A stretch of 64,000 nt of DNA from Enterobacter hormaechei subsp. hoffmannii (GCF_001729745.1 NZ_CP017186.1:4340001-4404000); one strand, 5' to 3'; shown: positions 19,839 through 29,538, counted from the stretch's first letter. Translations and numbers: made by a program. Notes: generated by a model from the sequence alone, not told the origin.

Positions 19839-20513
19839 TTAAAGAGGCTGGGTGTGGGTGGCGGTGATGGCACCAAAATCATTAATAGCCGACCAGCTTA
19901 CGCCCCCGGAGGCGGACACAGGCCATTCCCGGGTTTCCCCTGGACCGATCATGCCCGGCTGCTCAATTTTATGCCCGCCAACGGTCAGACGATAAAAAGA
20001 GACGTAGTATGGCGTCGGGTTAGCGGCCTTAAGCCCTTTTCCCGTTCGCGAAAACGTTATTTTCTGCCAGGCCGTGGCGGCGTCCCCTTTCAGGTTGTCC
20101 GGACGGTAGAATATTTTAAATTTCGATTTGACGTTTACCTGTAATTCGTTGCTGCTCTCTTTTGGCTTTGGCGCTATCGCTTTAATATCGAGCCAGAATA
20201 CAGATTCACGATCTGTGGGCAGCGGAGCGCCGGTATATTGAATACGCAGCGTGTTGGTCTGCTCCGGATCAAGTCTGAACAGAGGTGGTGTGACAATAAA
20301 TGGCGCAGCGTTATTTTTATCCGGCCCATCGCCTTCAACCCACGACTGAATAAGATAGGGAACCGCACTTTCCATATTAGAAACAGAAAATGCCACCTCC
20401 TTGCTGTTTTGCGGGTATACGATCCGTGTTCCCCCCATTACAACGCCAGCAGAAACTGACGCAGAACTAACCATTAATGCAGTGAGCATAATATACGATA
20501 AACGTTTCATCAT
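19839..20513 (-). CDS. Periplasmic fimbrial chaperone
   Basis: PapD-like chaperone of 224 residues that completes pilus subunits by donor-strand complementation and hands them to the usher. It has a signal peptide (MMKRLSYIMLTALMVSSASV), the GGTRIVYPQ strand with the conserved Arg, alternating hydrophobics in the G1 strand (LQVNVKSKFKIFYRP, including the conserved Lys region), and a second Ig domain. Two adjacent ATGs are possible starts. It lies 30 bp after the major subunit gene and 4 bp before the usher. Confidence 0.93.
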   Translation of the reverse strand: MMKRLSYIMLTALMVSSASVSAGVVMGGTRIVYPQNSKEVAFSVSNMESAVPYLIQSWVEGDGPDKNNAAPFIVTPPLFRLDPEQTNTLRIQYTGAPLPTDRESVFWLDIKAIAPKPKESSNELQVNVKSKFKIFYRPDNLKGDAATAWQKITFSRTGKGLKAANPTPYYVSFYRLTVGGHKIEQPGMIGPGETREWPVSASGGVSWSAINDFGAITATHTQPL

Positions 20514-20543
20514 TATTATCTCTGGAGGTGGCTGACAGTGAAA

Positions 20544-21125
20544 TCAGTTATAAACCATCAGGAAGTTGGATACGGCGTTAACATCGCCGGCGTTGATTTC
20601 CGTGCCATCTTTGTCAAGTGCGGCATAGAAAGTTAATTCAGCATTGCCTTCATCATCCGGTGCGGTTGTTTCAGATACCGTACCCGGTTTAATCGCGGTG
20701 CTGCGATCGCTGTTATAAAGCTTCACGCCGACACCCGTCGCCATACCTTCACCTGGCGTAACCTGAAGCAGTGTGTCATTCACCGTATCTTTGGTTCCGT
20801 CAAACAGTACCGCAACCGATTCAACCGTCTCCGGGCAGTTTTCCACGTTGATTTTGAACTCGCGCGGCGTCGTTTCGTTGTGATCGTCAAAGTAGCTTTT
20901 TGCCCACGCCCCAAGGTCTACCGTTTTGTTTTTAGAGGCCGGAGTAATATCACAGGAAATAAGGGTAATCTTCCCGGTAAAATTGATCACCCCGCCCGTA
21001 CTTTGCGAACCCGCACCGGTATCCAGAGAAGCATTAACGCCAGAATCACTGCTTGCCAGTACTGATTGGGAAGATAACAGCAGCCCCGCCGCGGCAATCG
21101 CCAGCGCCACATTTTTGATTTTCAT
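20544..21125 (-). CDS. Major fimbrial subunit (type 1-like pilin)
   Basis: Secreted pilin of 193 residues with signal peptide MKIKNVALAIAAAGLLLSSQ ending near VLA. The mature protein has the pilin hallmarks: N-terminal donor strand, GGVINFTGKI, a disulphide pair (ISCDITPASK and VENCPE), and a C-terminal NFLMVYN beta strand. The start at 21125 gives a standard signal peptide; a GTG three codons upstream is also open. It is the first gene of a four-gene operon (pilin, chaperone, usher, adhesin), with its promoter in the AT-rich region to its right. Confidence 0.92.
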   Translation of the reverse strand: MKIKNVALAIAAAGLLLSSQSVLASSDSGVNASLDTGAGSQSTGGVINFTGKITLISCDITPASKNKTVDLGAWAKSYFDDHNETTPREFKINVENCPETVESVAVLFDGTKDTVNDTLLQVTPGEGMATGVGVKLYNSDRSTAIKPGTVSETTAPDDEGNAELTFYAALDKDGTEINAGDVNAVSNFLMVYN

Positions 21126-21574
21126 TTGGAACACTTTCCCCTCTGTAAATTAAACAGATATAGACTTGTTGTACTATGTACAATAACCGCTATAAGGATT
21201 TAAAAACGCCACCGAAAGGTTTTTAGCAGAATGGGTGACGCGACCTTATAGAATAAAGCAGGGTCCATCCCATGGTGATCATCCGTATATTTTCAGAAGG
21301 CCATACACAGATATCCTTCAACTGAGGAATGACTTCTGGCCGAAAATAACACTGAATACGTTGTGGTTAGTAATAAATTTAAAATCTTCTGTTACGTTGC
21401 TTCTGAATAAATAGTAAATCAAATGCCTTTTAACGTCTACGCATTGAAAAGCAATATGCCGCGTCTGTAAACACTCAGAAATTAACACTCAACTAACAAA
21501 TTTAACCCCTTTCGATTGCCATAATAATTATTAATCTGCTTTTAATACCGCAACTAAATTACAAGAGAGTTAAC

Positions 21575-21591
21575 TGATCATTGTTTGATCA
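21575..21591. repeat. Inverted repeat TGATCA-N5-TGATCA
   Basis: First of two 17 bp inverted repeats with the same architecture (GATCA half-site, 5 bp spacer). The second, CGATCA-N5-TGATCG, is at 21690-21706. Their centres are 115 bp apart, about 11 turns of B-DNA. They are plausible paired operators for the fimbrial operon; the factor is unknown. Confidence 0.5.
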
Positions 21592-21689
21592 ATTTATTTC
21601 AGAATATTATTAGCCAAAAAATGTCTGTTCAGCGCAAAATTCTTACCCTTTATCCTGAAAAACCGCAATTGAACAGGATATTTCCTTAT

Positions 21690-21706
21690 CGATCATCAAT
21701 TGATCG
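21690..21706. repeat. Inverted repeat CGATCA-N5-TGATCG
   Basis: Second member of the pair described at 21575-21591, with the same half-site and spacer length. Confidence 0.5.
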
Positions 21707-22011
21707 TTTGTAATACACTGTTAAAATCTATATGTGAAATTTACCTTAATTAAAATTTTTTGCTACAGCTTAGATTTCGCATTTTTAACCAAAAAAAATT
21801 TTTATTTATAGGAAATATATCACTCTGCTCACACATATACAGCTTCTCAAAAACACAAATAAAACAAACAAACCTCATTCAATTCACGCAATATTATCAC
21901 CTCTCCTTTTTATATAACCTCTTTTACGCGCCGTATCTGCTTAAAAGGCGAATGTAAGGCTCTCCACCTGACCACCGCTCCCAATGCACACGGTGATTTG
22001 ATTTTGCGGGT

Positions 22012-22024
22012 TTGGTCCTACCAA
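22012..22024 (+). promoter_or_regulatory. LldR operator upstream of lldP
   Basis: TTGGT-CCT-ACCAA is a perfect palindrome of the TGGTnnnACCA type bound by FadR-subfamily GntR regulators such as LldR and PdhR. It lies about 200 bp upstream of the lldP start. In E. coli LldR binds two sites flanking the lldP promoter. A related but differently spaced palindrome, TGGTTAACCA, is at 22098-22107. Confidence 0.7.
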
Positions 22025-22224
22025 TCACGCACAAAGCTATCCATCGTTCACAATTTCGATGCTCCACTTCACAAAACAATTGCTGAATAGCAACACTTGG
22101 TTAACCATTTGTTGTCATTAACCCTACATCACAATATTGGAAGGACCACTTTTACACTAAGTGTGACGCAGAGATGAGCAGAGACTCACCCGACGAACAC
22201 CTGTGTGGTCCTCAGGAGACCTGC

Positions 22225-23880
22225 ATGAGCCTCTGGCAACAAAACTACGATCCGGCCGGAAATATCTGGCTGTCGAGCCTGATCGCATCGCTACCGATCC
22301 TGTTTTTCTTCTTTGCGCTGATTAAGCTCAAGCTGAAGGGCTACCTCGCCGCGACGTATACCGTTGCCATCGCCCTGATGGTGGCGTTGTTCTTCTACAA
22401 AATGCCGGTCGATCGCGCGCTGGCCTCCGTCGTCTATGGCTTCTTCTACGGACTGTGGCCGATTGCGTGGATCATCATCGCCGCCGTCTTTGTCTACAAA
22501 ATCTCGGTCAAAACCGGGCAGTTCGACATTATTCGCTCGTCGATTCTCTACATCACGCCGGACCAGCGTTTGCAGATGCTGATCGTCGGCTTCTCCTTCG
22601 GAGCATTTCTGGAAGGGGCGGCAGGATTCGGCGCACCGGTGGCCATCACCGCCGCCCTGCTGGTCGGTCTGGGCTTTAACCCGCTGTATGCCGCTGGCCT
22701 GTGCCTGATTGTGAATACCGCCCCGGTGGCGTTTGGCGCGATGGGCATTCCTATTCTGGTGGCGGGCCAGGTGACCGGGCTGGACAGCTTCGAGATCGGC
22801 CAGATGGTGGGCCGCCAGCTGCCGTTCCTGACCATTATCGTGCTGTTCTGGATCATGGCGATTATGGACGGCTGGCGCGGCGTGAAGGAGACCTGGCCTG
22901 CGGTGATGGTAGCGGGCGGTTCGTTCGCCATTGCCCAGTATCTCAGCTCCAACTTCCTCGGCCCGGAACTGCCGGACATCATCTCTTCCCTGGTGTCGCT
23001 GGTCTGTCTGACGCTGTTCCTGAAACGCTGGCAGCCGGTACGTATCTTCCGCTTTGCTGACATGGGCGCATCACACGTGGATCAGACGCTGGCGCGCACC
23101 GGCTATACCGCCGGACAGATTGTGCGCGCGTGGTCACCGTTCCTGTTCCTGACCGCCACCGTGACGCTGTGGAGCATTCCGCCGTTTAAGGCGCTGTTCG
23201 CCCCGGGCGGCGCGCTGTACGACATGGTGATTAATATCTCCGTGCCGTTCCTCGACAAGATGGTCGCCCGTATGCCGCCGGTGGTACACGACGCCACGCC
23301 GTATGCAGCAGTGTTTAAGTTCGACTGGTTCTCAGCCACCGGCACGGCCATCCTGTTTGCCGCTATCCTTTCCGTAGTGTGGCTGCGCATGAAGCCTGCC
23401 GCCGCGGTGCAGACCTTTGCGGCGACGATTAAAGAGCTGATGCTGCCGATTTACTCCATCGGCATGGTGCTGGCGTTCGCGTTTATTTCGAACTACTCCG
23501 GCCTGTCGTCGACGCTGGCGTTAGCGCTGGCGCATACCGGCCACGCGTTTACCTTCTTCTCGCCGTTCCTCGGCTGGCTGGGGGTGTTCCTGACCGGTTC
23601 AGATACGTCATCTAACGCCCTGTTTGCCGCCCTACAGGCCACAGCCGCGCAGCAGATTGGCGTCTCGGACGTGCTGCTGGTCGCCGCGAACACCACCGGC
23701 GGCGTGACCGGGAAGATGATCTCACCGCAGTCCATCGCCATTGCCTGTGCCGCGGTGGGGCTGGTAGGCAAAGAGTCGGATCTGTTCCGCTTTACCGTTA
23801 AACACAGCCTGATATTTACCTGCATGGTGGGCGTGATCACCACATTGCAGGCCTATGTCTTAACCTGGATGATTCCATGA
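22225..23880 (+). CDS. lldP: L-lactate permease LldP
   Basis: Inner-membrane lactate:proton symporter of 551 residues with about 12-14 hydrophobic helices, also taking D-lactate and glycolate in E. coli. The start at 22225 gives [20 protein letters not shown], nearly identical to E. coli, with CAGGAGA in front; the 17 codons of open frame upstream are ignored. Conserved stretches include [20 protein letters not shown] and [17 protein letters not shown]. It is first in lldPRD and overlaps lldR by 4 bp. Confidence 0.98.
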   Translation: MSLWQQNYDPAGNIWLSSLIASLPILFFFFALIKLKLKGYLAATYTVAIALMVALFFYKMPVDRALASVVYGFFYGLWPIAWIIIAAVFVYKISVKTGQFDIIRSSILYITPDQRLQMLIVGFSFGAFLEGAAGFGAPVAITAALLVGLGFNPLYAAGLCLIVNTAPVAFGAMGIPILVAGQVTGLDSFEIGQMVGRQLPFLTIIVLFWIMAIMDGWRGVKETWPAVMVAGGSFAIAQYLSSNFLGPELPDIISSLVSLVCLTLFLKRWQPVRIFRFADMGASHVDQTLARTGYTAGQIVRAWSPFLFLTATVTLWSIPPFKALFAPGGALYDMVINISVPFLDKMVARMPPVVHDATPYAAVFKFDWFSATGTAILFAAILSVVWLRMKPAAAVQTFAATIKELMLPIYSIGMVLAFAFISNYSGLSSTLALALAHTGHAFTFFSPFLGWLGVFLTGSDTSSNALFAALQATAAQQIGVSDVLLVAANTTGGVTGKMISPQSIAIACAAVGLVGKESDLFRFTVKHSLIFTCMVGVITTLQAYVLTWMIP

Positions 23881-24650
23881 TAGTGATGCCCAGACGCCTG
23901 TCCGACGAGATTGCCACTCGCGTACGGGCGCTGATAGAAGAACAACAGCTGGAAGCGGGCATGAGATTGCCCGCCGAGCGTCAGCTTGCCGCCCAGCTTG
24001 GCGTGTCGCGCAATTCACTGCGCGAGGCGCTGGCGACGCTGGTCAGCGAAGGGGTGCTGCTGAGCCGTCGAGGCGGCGGCACCTTCGTGCGCTGGCAGCA
24101 TGACGACTGGTCCGAACAAAACATCGTGCAGCCGCTTAAGACGCTGATGGAAAACGACCCGGACTACAGCTTTGACATCCTCGAAGCGCGTCACGCCATC
24201 GAAACCAGCACCGCGTGGCATGCGGCGATGCGGGCAACCGAGGCCGACAAAGAGAAGCTCAAAGCCTGCTTTGAGGCCACGCAAAGCAGCGATCCGGACA
24301 TCGCCTCCCAGGCGGACGTACGTTTTCACCTCGCGATTGCCGAGGCCTCGCACAACGTAGTTCTGCTGCAAACCATGCGCGGGTTCTTCGACCTGCTGCA
24401 ATCCTCCGTGAAGCAGAGCCGCCAGCGCATGTATCTGGTGCCGCCGGTATTTGCCCAACTGACCGAACAGCACGAGGCGGTGCTCAACGCCATTCTGGCC
24501 GGTGATGCCGAGGCCGCGCGCAAGGCGATGATGGCGCATCTTGGCTTCGTGCATACCACCATTAAACGATTCGATGAAGATCAGGCCCGACAGGCGCGTA
24601 TTACCCGTCTGCCTGGCGAGAGTGATATTTCCAGGGAGAACAAAGCATGA
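23877..24650 (+). CDS. lldR: GntR/FadR-family lactate regulator LldR
   Basis: Transcription factor of 257 residues controlling lldPRD in response to L-lactate. The N-terminal winged helix ([12 protein letters not shown]-like segment, then [15 protein letters not shown]) is followed by an all-helical FCD ligand domain with acidic and histidine residues ([14 protein letters not shown]). It is translationally coupled on both sides: ATGA overlap with lldP and with lldD. Its likely operator is the palindrome at 22012-22024. Confidence 0.97.
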   Translation: MIVMPRRLSDEIATRVRALIEEQQLEAGMRLPAERQLAAQLGVSRNSLREALATLVSEGVLLSRRGGGTFVRWQHDDWSEQNIVQPLKTLMENDPDYSFDILEARHAIETSTAWHAAMRATEADKEKLKACFEATQSSDPDIASQADVRFHLAIAEASHNVVLLQTMRGFFDLLQSSVKQSRQRMYLVPPVFAQLTEQHEAVLNAILAGDAEAARKAMMAHLGFVHTTIKRFDEDQARQARITRLPGESDISRENKA

Positions 24651-25834
24651 TTATTTCCGCAGCCAGTGACTATCGCGCCGCGGCACAGCGCATTTTGCCG
24701 CCATTCCTGTTCCACTACATTGACGGCGGGGCGTACGCCGAATATACCCTGCGCCGCAACGTGGAGGACCTGTCGGAAGTGGCCCTGCGCCAGCGCGTGC
24801 TGAAGAATATGTCTGACCTGAGCCTTGAGACGAAGCTGTTTAACGAGACGCTCTCCATGCCGGTGGCGCTTGCGCCCGTCGGCTTATGCGGCATGTATGC
24901 CCGCCGGGGCGAAGTGCAGGCCGCCGCCGCCGCAGATGCCAAAGGCATCCCGTTTACCCTTTCCACCGTGTCCGTCTGCCCGATTGAAGAGGTCGCCCCG
25001 ACCATCAAGCGCCCGATGTGGTTCCAGCTCTACGTCCTGCGCGATCGCGGTTTTATGCGTAACGCCCTTGAGCGCGCCAAAGCGGCGGGCTGCTCAACGC
25101 TGGTCTTTACCGTCGATATGCCCACGCCCGGCGCCCGCTACCGTGATGCGCACTCCGGCATGAGCGGTCCGAACGCCGCGATGCGCCGCTACTGGCAGGC
25201 GGTGACGCACCCGCAGTGGGCGTGGGATGTCGGCGTGAATGGCCGTCCGCACGATCTGGGCAATATTTCGGCCTACCTGGGTAAACCGACCGGGCTGGAA
25301 GATTACATCGGCTGGCTGGCGAACAACTTCGATCCATCCATCTCCTGGAAAGACCTGGAGTGGATCCGCGAATTCTGGGACGGCCCGATGGTGATCAAAG
25401 GGATCCTCGATCCGGAAGATGCGCGCGACGCGGTGCGTTTTGGTGCCGATGGGATCGTGGTCTCTAACCATGGTGGCCGCCAGCTTGACGGGGTGCTCTC
25501 CTCCGCCCGCGCCCTGCCAGCCATTGCCGATGCGGTGAAAGGCGATATTGCGATTCTGGCCGACAGCGGCATCCGTAACGGGCTGGACGTGGTACGCATG
25601 ATTGCCCTGGGCGCAGACAGTGTGCTGCTGGGCCGTGCTTACCTGTACGCGCTGGCCACCAGCGGCCAGGCGGGCGTGGCGAATCTGCTGAACCTGATCG
25701 AGAAAGAGATGAAGGTGGCGATGACCCTTACCGGTGCGAAAACAATCGGTGAAATCAGCAAAGACTCTCTGGTGCAGGAGCTCAGTAAGCTGCCTGCGGC
25801 GCTGGCCCCCCTTTCTCAGGGAAATGCGGCCTGA
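24647..25834 (+). CDS. lldD: FMN-dependent L-lactate dehydrogenase LldD
   Basis: Membrane-associated flavoenzyme of 395 residues that oxidises L-lactate to pyruvate and passes electrons to quinone. It has the alpha-hydroxy-acid oxidase fold. The active-site histidine is His275 in [10 protein letters not shown], and the phosphate-binding [20 protein letters not shown] segment follows. The N-terminus [20 protein letters not shown] matches E. coli. A rho-independent terminator follows at 25863, closing the operon. Confidence 0.98.
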   Translation: MIISAASDYRAAAQRILPPFLFHYIDGGAYAEYTLRRNVEDLSEVALRQRVLKNMSDLSLETKLFNETLSMPVALAPVGLCGMYARRGEVQAAAAADAKGIPFTLSTVSVCPIEEVAPTIKRPMWFQLYVLRDRGFMRNALERAKAAGCSTLVFTVDMPTPGARYRDAHSGMSGPNAAMRRYWQAVTHPQWAWDVGVNGRPHDLGNISAYLGKPTGLEDYIGWLANNFDPSISWKDLEWIREFWDGPMVIKGILDPEDARDAVRFGADGIVVSNHGGRQLDGVLSSARALPAIADAVKGDIAILADSGIRNGLDVVRMIALGADSVLLGRAYLYALATSGQAGVANLLNLIEKEMKVAMTLTGAKTIGEISKDSLVQELSKLPAALAPLSQGNAA

Positions 25835-25862
25835 TATCCCCCGGTTAGCCTCCCCTTCTTCC

Positions 25863-25893
25863 GCGCCCGGCTTTACCCTCGGGCGCTTTTTTT
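25863..25893 (+). terminator. Rho-independent terminator of lldPRD
   Basis: GCGCCCG-N10-CGGGCGC stem followed by seven T residues, 28 bp after the lldD stop. Confidence 0.9.
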
Positions 25894-25933
25894 GTCGAAA
25901 ATAACACCTGCGTAACATTCTGGATAAGAAAAT

Positions 25934-25968
25934 TTGACACAACCCGCCCTCCGCAATTGTATAGACAA
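25934..25968 (+). promoter_or_regulatory. Promoter and operator of the AAHS transporter
   Basis: TTGACA at 25934-25939 and TTGTAT at 25957-25962 have 17 bp spacing and could be the -35 and -10 boxes. The -10 overlaps TTGTATAGACAA (25957-25968), which has the GTnTAnAC core of HutC-subfamily GntR operators. A repressor bound there would block RNA polymerase. No HutC-type regulator is encoded in the window. Confidence 0.55.
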
Positions 25969-26013
25969 GCAAATACAAGAACACAAAAACAACATCACAT
26001 CGGAGGGGAACGT

Positions 26014-27354
26014 ATGACGTATTCAGGTCGGGTGGATATTCAGCAGGTGATCGATGAGAGTCCTTTTTCAGGGTTTCACTGGCTTCTTATTGTGCTGGGC
26101 TTTCTGGTGCTGGCGATCGATGGTTTCGATACCGCAGCGATGGGTTACATTGCGCCTACGCTGTCGGTGGAGTGGGGAATACATAAACAGGATCTGGGGC
26201 CGGTGTTGAGTGCGGCGCTACTGGGGCTGTCGCTGGGAGCTCTTATTGCAGGTCCGGTATCGGACCGTATGGGACGCAAGCGCGTACTGGTCTTTTCATG
26301 CCTGTTCTTCGGCCTGGCGAGCCTGGGCACGACCTGGGCGCAAAGTCTGAATACCCTGACGCTGTGGCGATTTCTGACCGGTCTCGGGCTGGGCGCCGCG
26401 ATGCCTAACGCCATCACGCTGATCTCAGAGTTTGCCCCCCAGCGCTGCCGCGCCAAGGCAATTAACACCATGTACTGCGGCTTTCCGCTGGGTGCGGCGG
26501 GCGGCGGGGCGATCTCGTCCTGGCTTATCCCTCACCATGGCTGGCGAAGCGTGCTGCTGACCGGCGCGATTGCGCCGCTGATTTTAACGGTGCTGCTGGC
26601 GCTGCTGTTGCCGGAGTCGGTGAAGTTTCTTGTGCAGCGCGGGAAAGACGTCGCGCGGGTTCGCCGCATCGCCAGCCGGTTCGCCCGCAGCACGCTGGAT
26701 AGCGTCACAGGCTTTTTCCTGGCGGAGGAGAAGGTCGCGTCGAAAAAAGGCAGCGTGTCGCAGCTGTTTTCCATGCCCTGGCTGCCCGGCACCCTGATGC
26801 TGTGGGTCACCTACTTTATGGGACTGGTGATTTATTACGTCCTGCTGAGCTGGATGCCAACGCTGATGCAGGGGATGGGGTATGCGCTGGCGGAATCCGC
26901 CTGGCTCACCTCGCTGTTCACTTTCGGCGGCACCGCTGGCATTCTGCTCGCGGGCTGGATGATGGACCGCTGGGAAGCGCACAAGGTGGTCGCGTGTGGT
27001 TTCGTGCTGACGATGGGCCTGATTCTTTTACTCGGCATTGAGCATAATCATATCACCCTGTTTGGCGGGTTAATCTTCCTGATGGGGATCGCGATGAACG
27101 GCGCGCAGTCGGGGATGCAGACCCTGGCCACCACCTTTTACCCTACCGAGTGCCGCGCGACGGGTATCGCCTGGATGCAGGGGATCGGCCGCTTCGGCGG
27201 CGTGGCGGGCACCATGACCAGCGCCCAGCTTCTCTCCATGCAGTGGCAGGCGGACAGTATTTTGATGATCCTCAGCGTGCCTGCTCTCGTGGCCGCGGCG
27301 GCAACCGTCTACAAAATGCTGTATAGCCGCTCGCAGGAGCCGGGCGTCGCCTAG
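26014..27354 (+). CDS. MFS transporter, aromatic acid:H+ symporter (AAHS) family
   Basis: Inner-membrane carrier of 446 residues with 12 predicted helices. The first helix has DGFDTAAMGYIAP, the D-G-[FY]-D pattern typical of AAHS carriers such as PcaK and MhpT. The loop 2-3 motif GPVSDRMGRKRVLV and loop 8-9 equivalent follow. The start at 26014 has GGAGGGG in front. Substrate is probably a small aromatic or related carboxylate, inferred from the family only; no catabolic genes are adjacent. It is not part of the E. coli K-12 lldD-trmL interval, so it is an accessory gene with its own operator-like promoter. Confidence 0.85.
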   Translation: MTYSGRVDIQQVIDESPFSGFHWLLIVLGFLVLAIDGFDTAAMGYIAPTLSVEWGIHKQDLGPVLSAALLGLSLGALIAGPVSDRMGRKRVLVFSCLFFGLASLGTTWAQSLNTLTLWRFLTGLGLGAAMPNAITLISEFAPQRCRAKAINTMYCGFPLGAAGGGAISSWLIPHHGWRSVLLTGAIAPLILTVLLALLLPESVKFLVQRGKDVARVRRIASRFARSTLDSVTGFFLAEEKVASKKGSVSQLFSMPWLPGTLMLWVTYFMGLVIYYVLLSWMPTLMQGMGYALAESAWLTSLFTFGGTAGILLAGWMMDRWEAHKVVACGFVLTMGLILLLGIEHNHITLFGGLIFLMGIAMNGAQSGMQTLATTFYPTECRATGIAWMQGIGRFGGVAGTMTSAQLLSMQWQADSILMILSVPALVAAAATVYKMLYSRSQEPGVA

Positions 27355-27400
27355 TCCCTCTCTTTTCTGCTATTCTGCCCCCCGCAATTAAGGGGGCAGC

Positions 27401-27874
27401 ATGCTTAACATCGTCTTATTCGAACCAGAAATCCCACCCAATACCGGCAATATCATCCGCCTGTGCGCCAACACCGGTTTTCGTCTGCACATCATTGAGC
27501 CGATGGGCTTTACGTGGGACGACAAACGTCTGCGCCGCGCGGGGCTGGACTACCATGAGTTTACTGCCGTCGTTCGTCATCACGATTACGCCGCGTTTCT
27601 GGACGCAGAGAAGCCGCAGCGCATGTTCGCCCTGACCACCAAAGGCACGCCAGCGCATAGCGCCGTAAGCTATCAGGACGGAGATTATCTGATGTTTGGT
27701 CCGGAAACCCGCGGCCTGCCGGCCACCATTCTGGATGCCCTGCCCGCTGAGCAAAAAATTCGTATTCCGATGATGCCGGACAGCCGCAGCATGAACCTGT
27801 CGAATGCGGTGTCGGTGGTGGTGTATGAGGCGTGGCGCCAGCTGGGTTATCCCGGCGCGATACTGCGTAGCTAA
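27401..27874 (+). CDS. trmL: tRNA (cytidine/uridine-2'-O)-methyltransferase TrmL
   Basis: SPOUT-class methyltransferase of 157 residues that methylates the 2'-O of the wobble base in two tRNA-Leu isoacceptors. It has the trefoil-knot motifs: N-terminal [15 protein letters not shown], the FGPETRGLP motif and the C-terminal [20 protein letters not shown] knot. It is close to E. coli TrmL (YibK). In E. coli it is followed by cysE; here by ilvC on the other strand. Confidence 0.97.
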   Translation: MLNIVLFEPEIPPNTGNIIRLCANTGFRLHIIEPMGFTWDDKRLRRAGLDYHEFTAVVRHHDYAAFLDAEKPQRMFALTTKGTPAHSAVSYQDGDYLMFGPETRGLPATILDALPAEQKIRIPMMPDSRSMNLSNAVSVVVYEAWRQLGYPGAILRS

Positions 27875-27881
27875 AACAGTT

Positions 27882-27912
27882 CGGGTGGCTTGCGCCACCC
27901 GATTGTCTTTTT
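27882..27912. terminator. Bidirectional terminator between trmL and ilvC
   Basis: CGGGTGGC-TTGC-GCCACCCG with ATTGTCTTTTT on the plus side, and AACTGTTTT on the minus side. It serves trmL and may serve ilvC, whose stop codon lies inside the T-rich tail. Confidence 0.8.
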
Positions 27913-29386
27913 AGTCTGCTACTGCGATACGTTTCATATCGGTCATGTAGCCACGAAGTTTCTGGCCCACTTTCTCGATTTCGTGACTGCGAATCGCTTC
28001 ATTAACGTCACGAAGCTGCGCGTTATCAACCGCACCTTCCGCAATCGCTTTACCCAGATCGCCTGCTTGCAGGGTAGTCATGAACTCTTTCAGCAGCGGT
28101 ACGCAGGCGTAAGAGAACAGATAGTTACCGTACTCGGCGGTATCGGAGATCACCACGTTCATCTCATACAGACGCTTACGGGCGATGGTGTTTGCGATCA
28201 GCGGCAGCTCGTGCAGCGATTCATAGTACGCAGATTCTTCAATGATGCCGGAATCCACCATGGTTTCGAACGCCAGCTCAACGCCCGCTTTCACCATCGC
28301 GATCATCAGTACGCCTTTATCGAAGTACTCCTGCTCGCTGATTTTACCCTCGAACTGTGGTGCCGTTTCGAACGCGGTTTTACCGGTCTCTTCGCGCCAG
28401 GTCAGCAGTTTCTTATCGTCATTCGCCCAGTCCGCCATCATGCCGGAAGAGAACTCGCCGGAGATGATGTCGTCCATGTGTTTCTGGAACAGCGGTGCCA
28501 TGATGGTTTTCAGCTGTTCAGAGAGTGCGAACGCGCGCAGTTTTGCCGGATTGGACAGACGGTCCATCATCAGCGTAATGCCGCCCTGCTTCAGCGCTTC
28601 GGTGATGGTTTCCCAGCCGAACTGAATCAGTTTTTCCGCGTATGCCGGGTCGGTGCCCTCTTCCACCAGCTTGTCGAAGCACAGCAGAGAACCCGCCTGG
28701 AGCATGCCGCACAGAATGGTCTGCTCGCCCATCAGGTCAGATTTCACTTCCGCAACGAAGGAAGATTCCAGTACGCCCGCACGATGGCCGCCGGTGGCCG
28801 CTGCCCAGGCTTTGGCAATCGCCATGCCTTCGCCTTTCGGATCGTTTTCCGGGTGAACGGCGATCAGCGTCGGTACGCCGAAACCACGTTTGTACTCTTC
28901 GCGCACTTCGGTGCCCGGGCACTTCGGTGCCACCATCACTACGGTGATGTCTTTACGGATCTGCTCGCCCACTTCAACGATGTTGAAGCCGTGGGAGTAA
29001 CCCAGCGCAGCGCCGTCTTTCATCAGCGGCTGTACGGAACGCACAACGTCTGAGTGTTGCTTGTCTGGCGTCAGGTTAACCACCAGGTCCGCCTGCGGGA
29101 TCAGCTCTTCGTAGGTACCTACTTTGAAGCCGTTTTCGGTCGCTTTACGCCAGGAAGCGCGCTTTTCAGCAATCGCTTCTTTGCGCAGGGCGTAGGAGAT
29201 ATCCAGCCCGGAGTCGCGCATGTTCAGACCCTGGTTCAGACCCTGTGCGCCACAGCCAACAATGACCACTTTTTTACCCTGAAGGTAGCTCGCGCCATCG
29301 GCAAATTCATCGCGCGCCATGAAGCGGCATTTGCCCAGCTGCGCCAGCTGCTGGCGCAGATTCAGTGTATTAAAGTAGTTAGCCAT
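27911..29386 (-). CDS. ilvC: Ketol-acid reductoisomerase IlvC
   Basis: Cytoplasmic Mg- and NADPH-dependent enzyme of 491 residues, the long class II form of enterics. It converts acetolactate and acetohydroxybutyrate to dihydroxy acids for valine and isoleucine. The NADPH-binding segment is [20 protein letters not shown], and the duplicated C-terminal knotted domains carry the metal ligands. It is divergent from its activator gene ilvY, with the operator palindrome at 29498-29518. In E. coli the gene after ilvC is ppiC, not trmL. Confidence 0.98.
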   Translation of the reverse strand: MANYFNTLNLRQQLAQLGKCRFMARDEFADGASYLQGKKVVIVGCGAQGLNQGLNMRDSGLDISYALRKEAIAEKRASWRKATENGFKVGTYEELIPQADLVVNLTPDKQHSDVVRSVQPLMKDGAALGYSHGFNIVEVGEQIRKDITVVMVAPKCPGTEVREEYKRGFGVPTLIAVHPENDPKGEGMAIAKAWAAATGGHRAGVLESSFVAEVKSDLMGEQTILCGMLQAGSLLCFDKLVEEGTDPAYAEKLIQFGWETITEALKQGGITLMMDRLSNPAKLRAFALSEQLKTIMAPLFQKHMDDIISGEFSSGMMADWANDDKKLLTWREETGKTAFETAPQFEGKISEQEYFDKGVLMIAMVKAGVELAFETMVDSGIIEESAYYESLHELPLIANTIARKRLYEMNVVISDTAEYGNYLFSYACVPLLKEFMTTLQAGDLGKAIAEGAVDNAQLRDVNEAIRSHEIEKVGQKLRGYMTDMKRIAVAD

Positions 29387-29497
29387 GGGTGATACCTCGT
29401 GATGTTGTGTGTCTTATTGTTCGGTTCGCGTTTCAGCGAGAATGTACCCACATTACAACAGGAAATTTATTGCGGAAATTGATATATTCACAACGTC

Positions 29498-29518
29498 ACA
29501 TTGCAATTTATGCAATGT
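29498..29518. promoter_or_regulatory. IlvY operator between ilvC and ilvY
   Basis: ACATTGCA-N5-TGCAATGT is a perfect 21 bp inverted repeat in the 152 bp divergent gap, 21 bp upstream of the ilvY start. LysR-type regulators bind such sites. In E. coli IlvY binds tandem operators here, represses itself and activates ilvC when acetolactate is present. Confidence 0.75.
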
Positions 29519-29538
29519 AAAAAGAGGGAGTGGAATCG

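Larger units (their letters stand above)
21126..22224. promoter_or_regulatory. AT-rich region between fimbrial operon and lldP
   Basis: 1.1 kb without a supported gene and clearly AT-rich compared with its neighbours, so a good H-NS target. It must hold the promoters of the divergent fimbrial operon and lldPRD. Visible elements are a 15 bp palindrome TTGTAC-TAT-GTACAA at 21169-21183 near the pilin start, two related inverted repeats at 21575-21591 and 21690-21706, and an LldR-type operator at 22012-22024. A 65-codon open frame at 21760 has low-complexity content and no ribosome site, and is not called. Confidence 0.7.

Noticed and set aside
21760-21957. 65-codon open frame in the fimbrial-lldP gap
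   Set aside because: AT-rich low-complexity translation, no ribosome site and no recognisable motif; most likely chance.
22098-22107. TGGTTAACCA as a second LldR operator
   Set aside because: The half-sites have a 2 bp spacer instead of the 3 bp of the family consensus, so I did not call it.
21126-22224. Invertible fimS-like phase switch
   Set aside because: I found no pair of inverted repeats flanking a promoter-sized segment, and no Fim-type recombinase gene nearby. The two short GATC repeats are operators at best.
27890-29053. 387-codon open frame antisense to ilvC
   Set aside because: Mirror of the conserved ilvC frame, with no plausible start signal.
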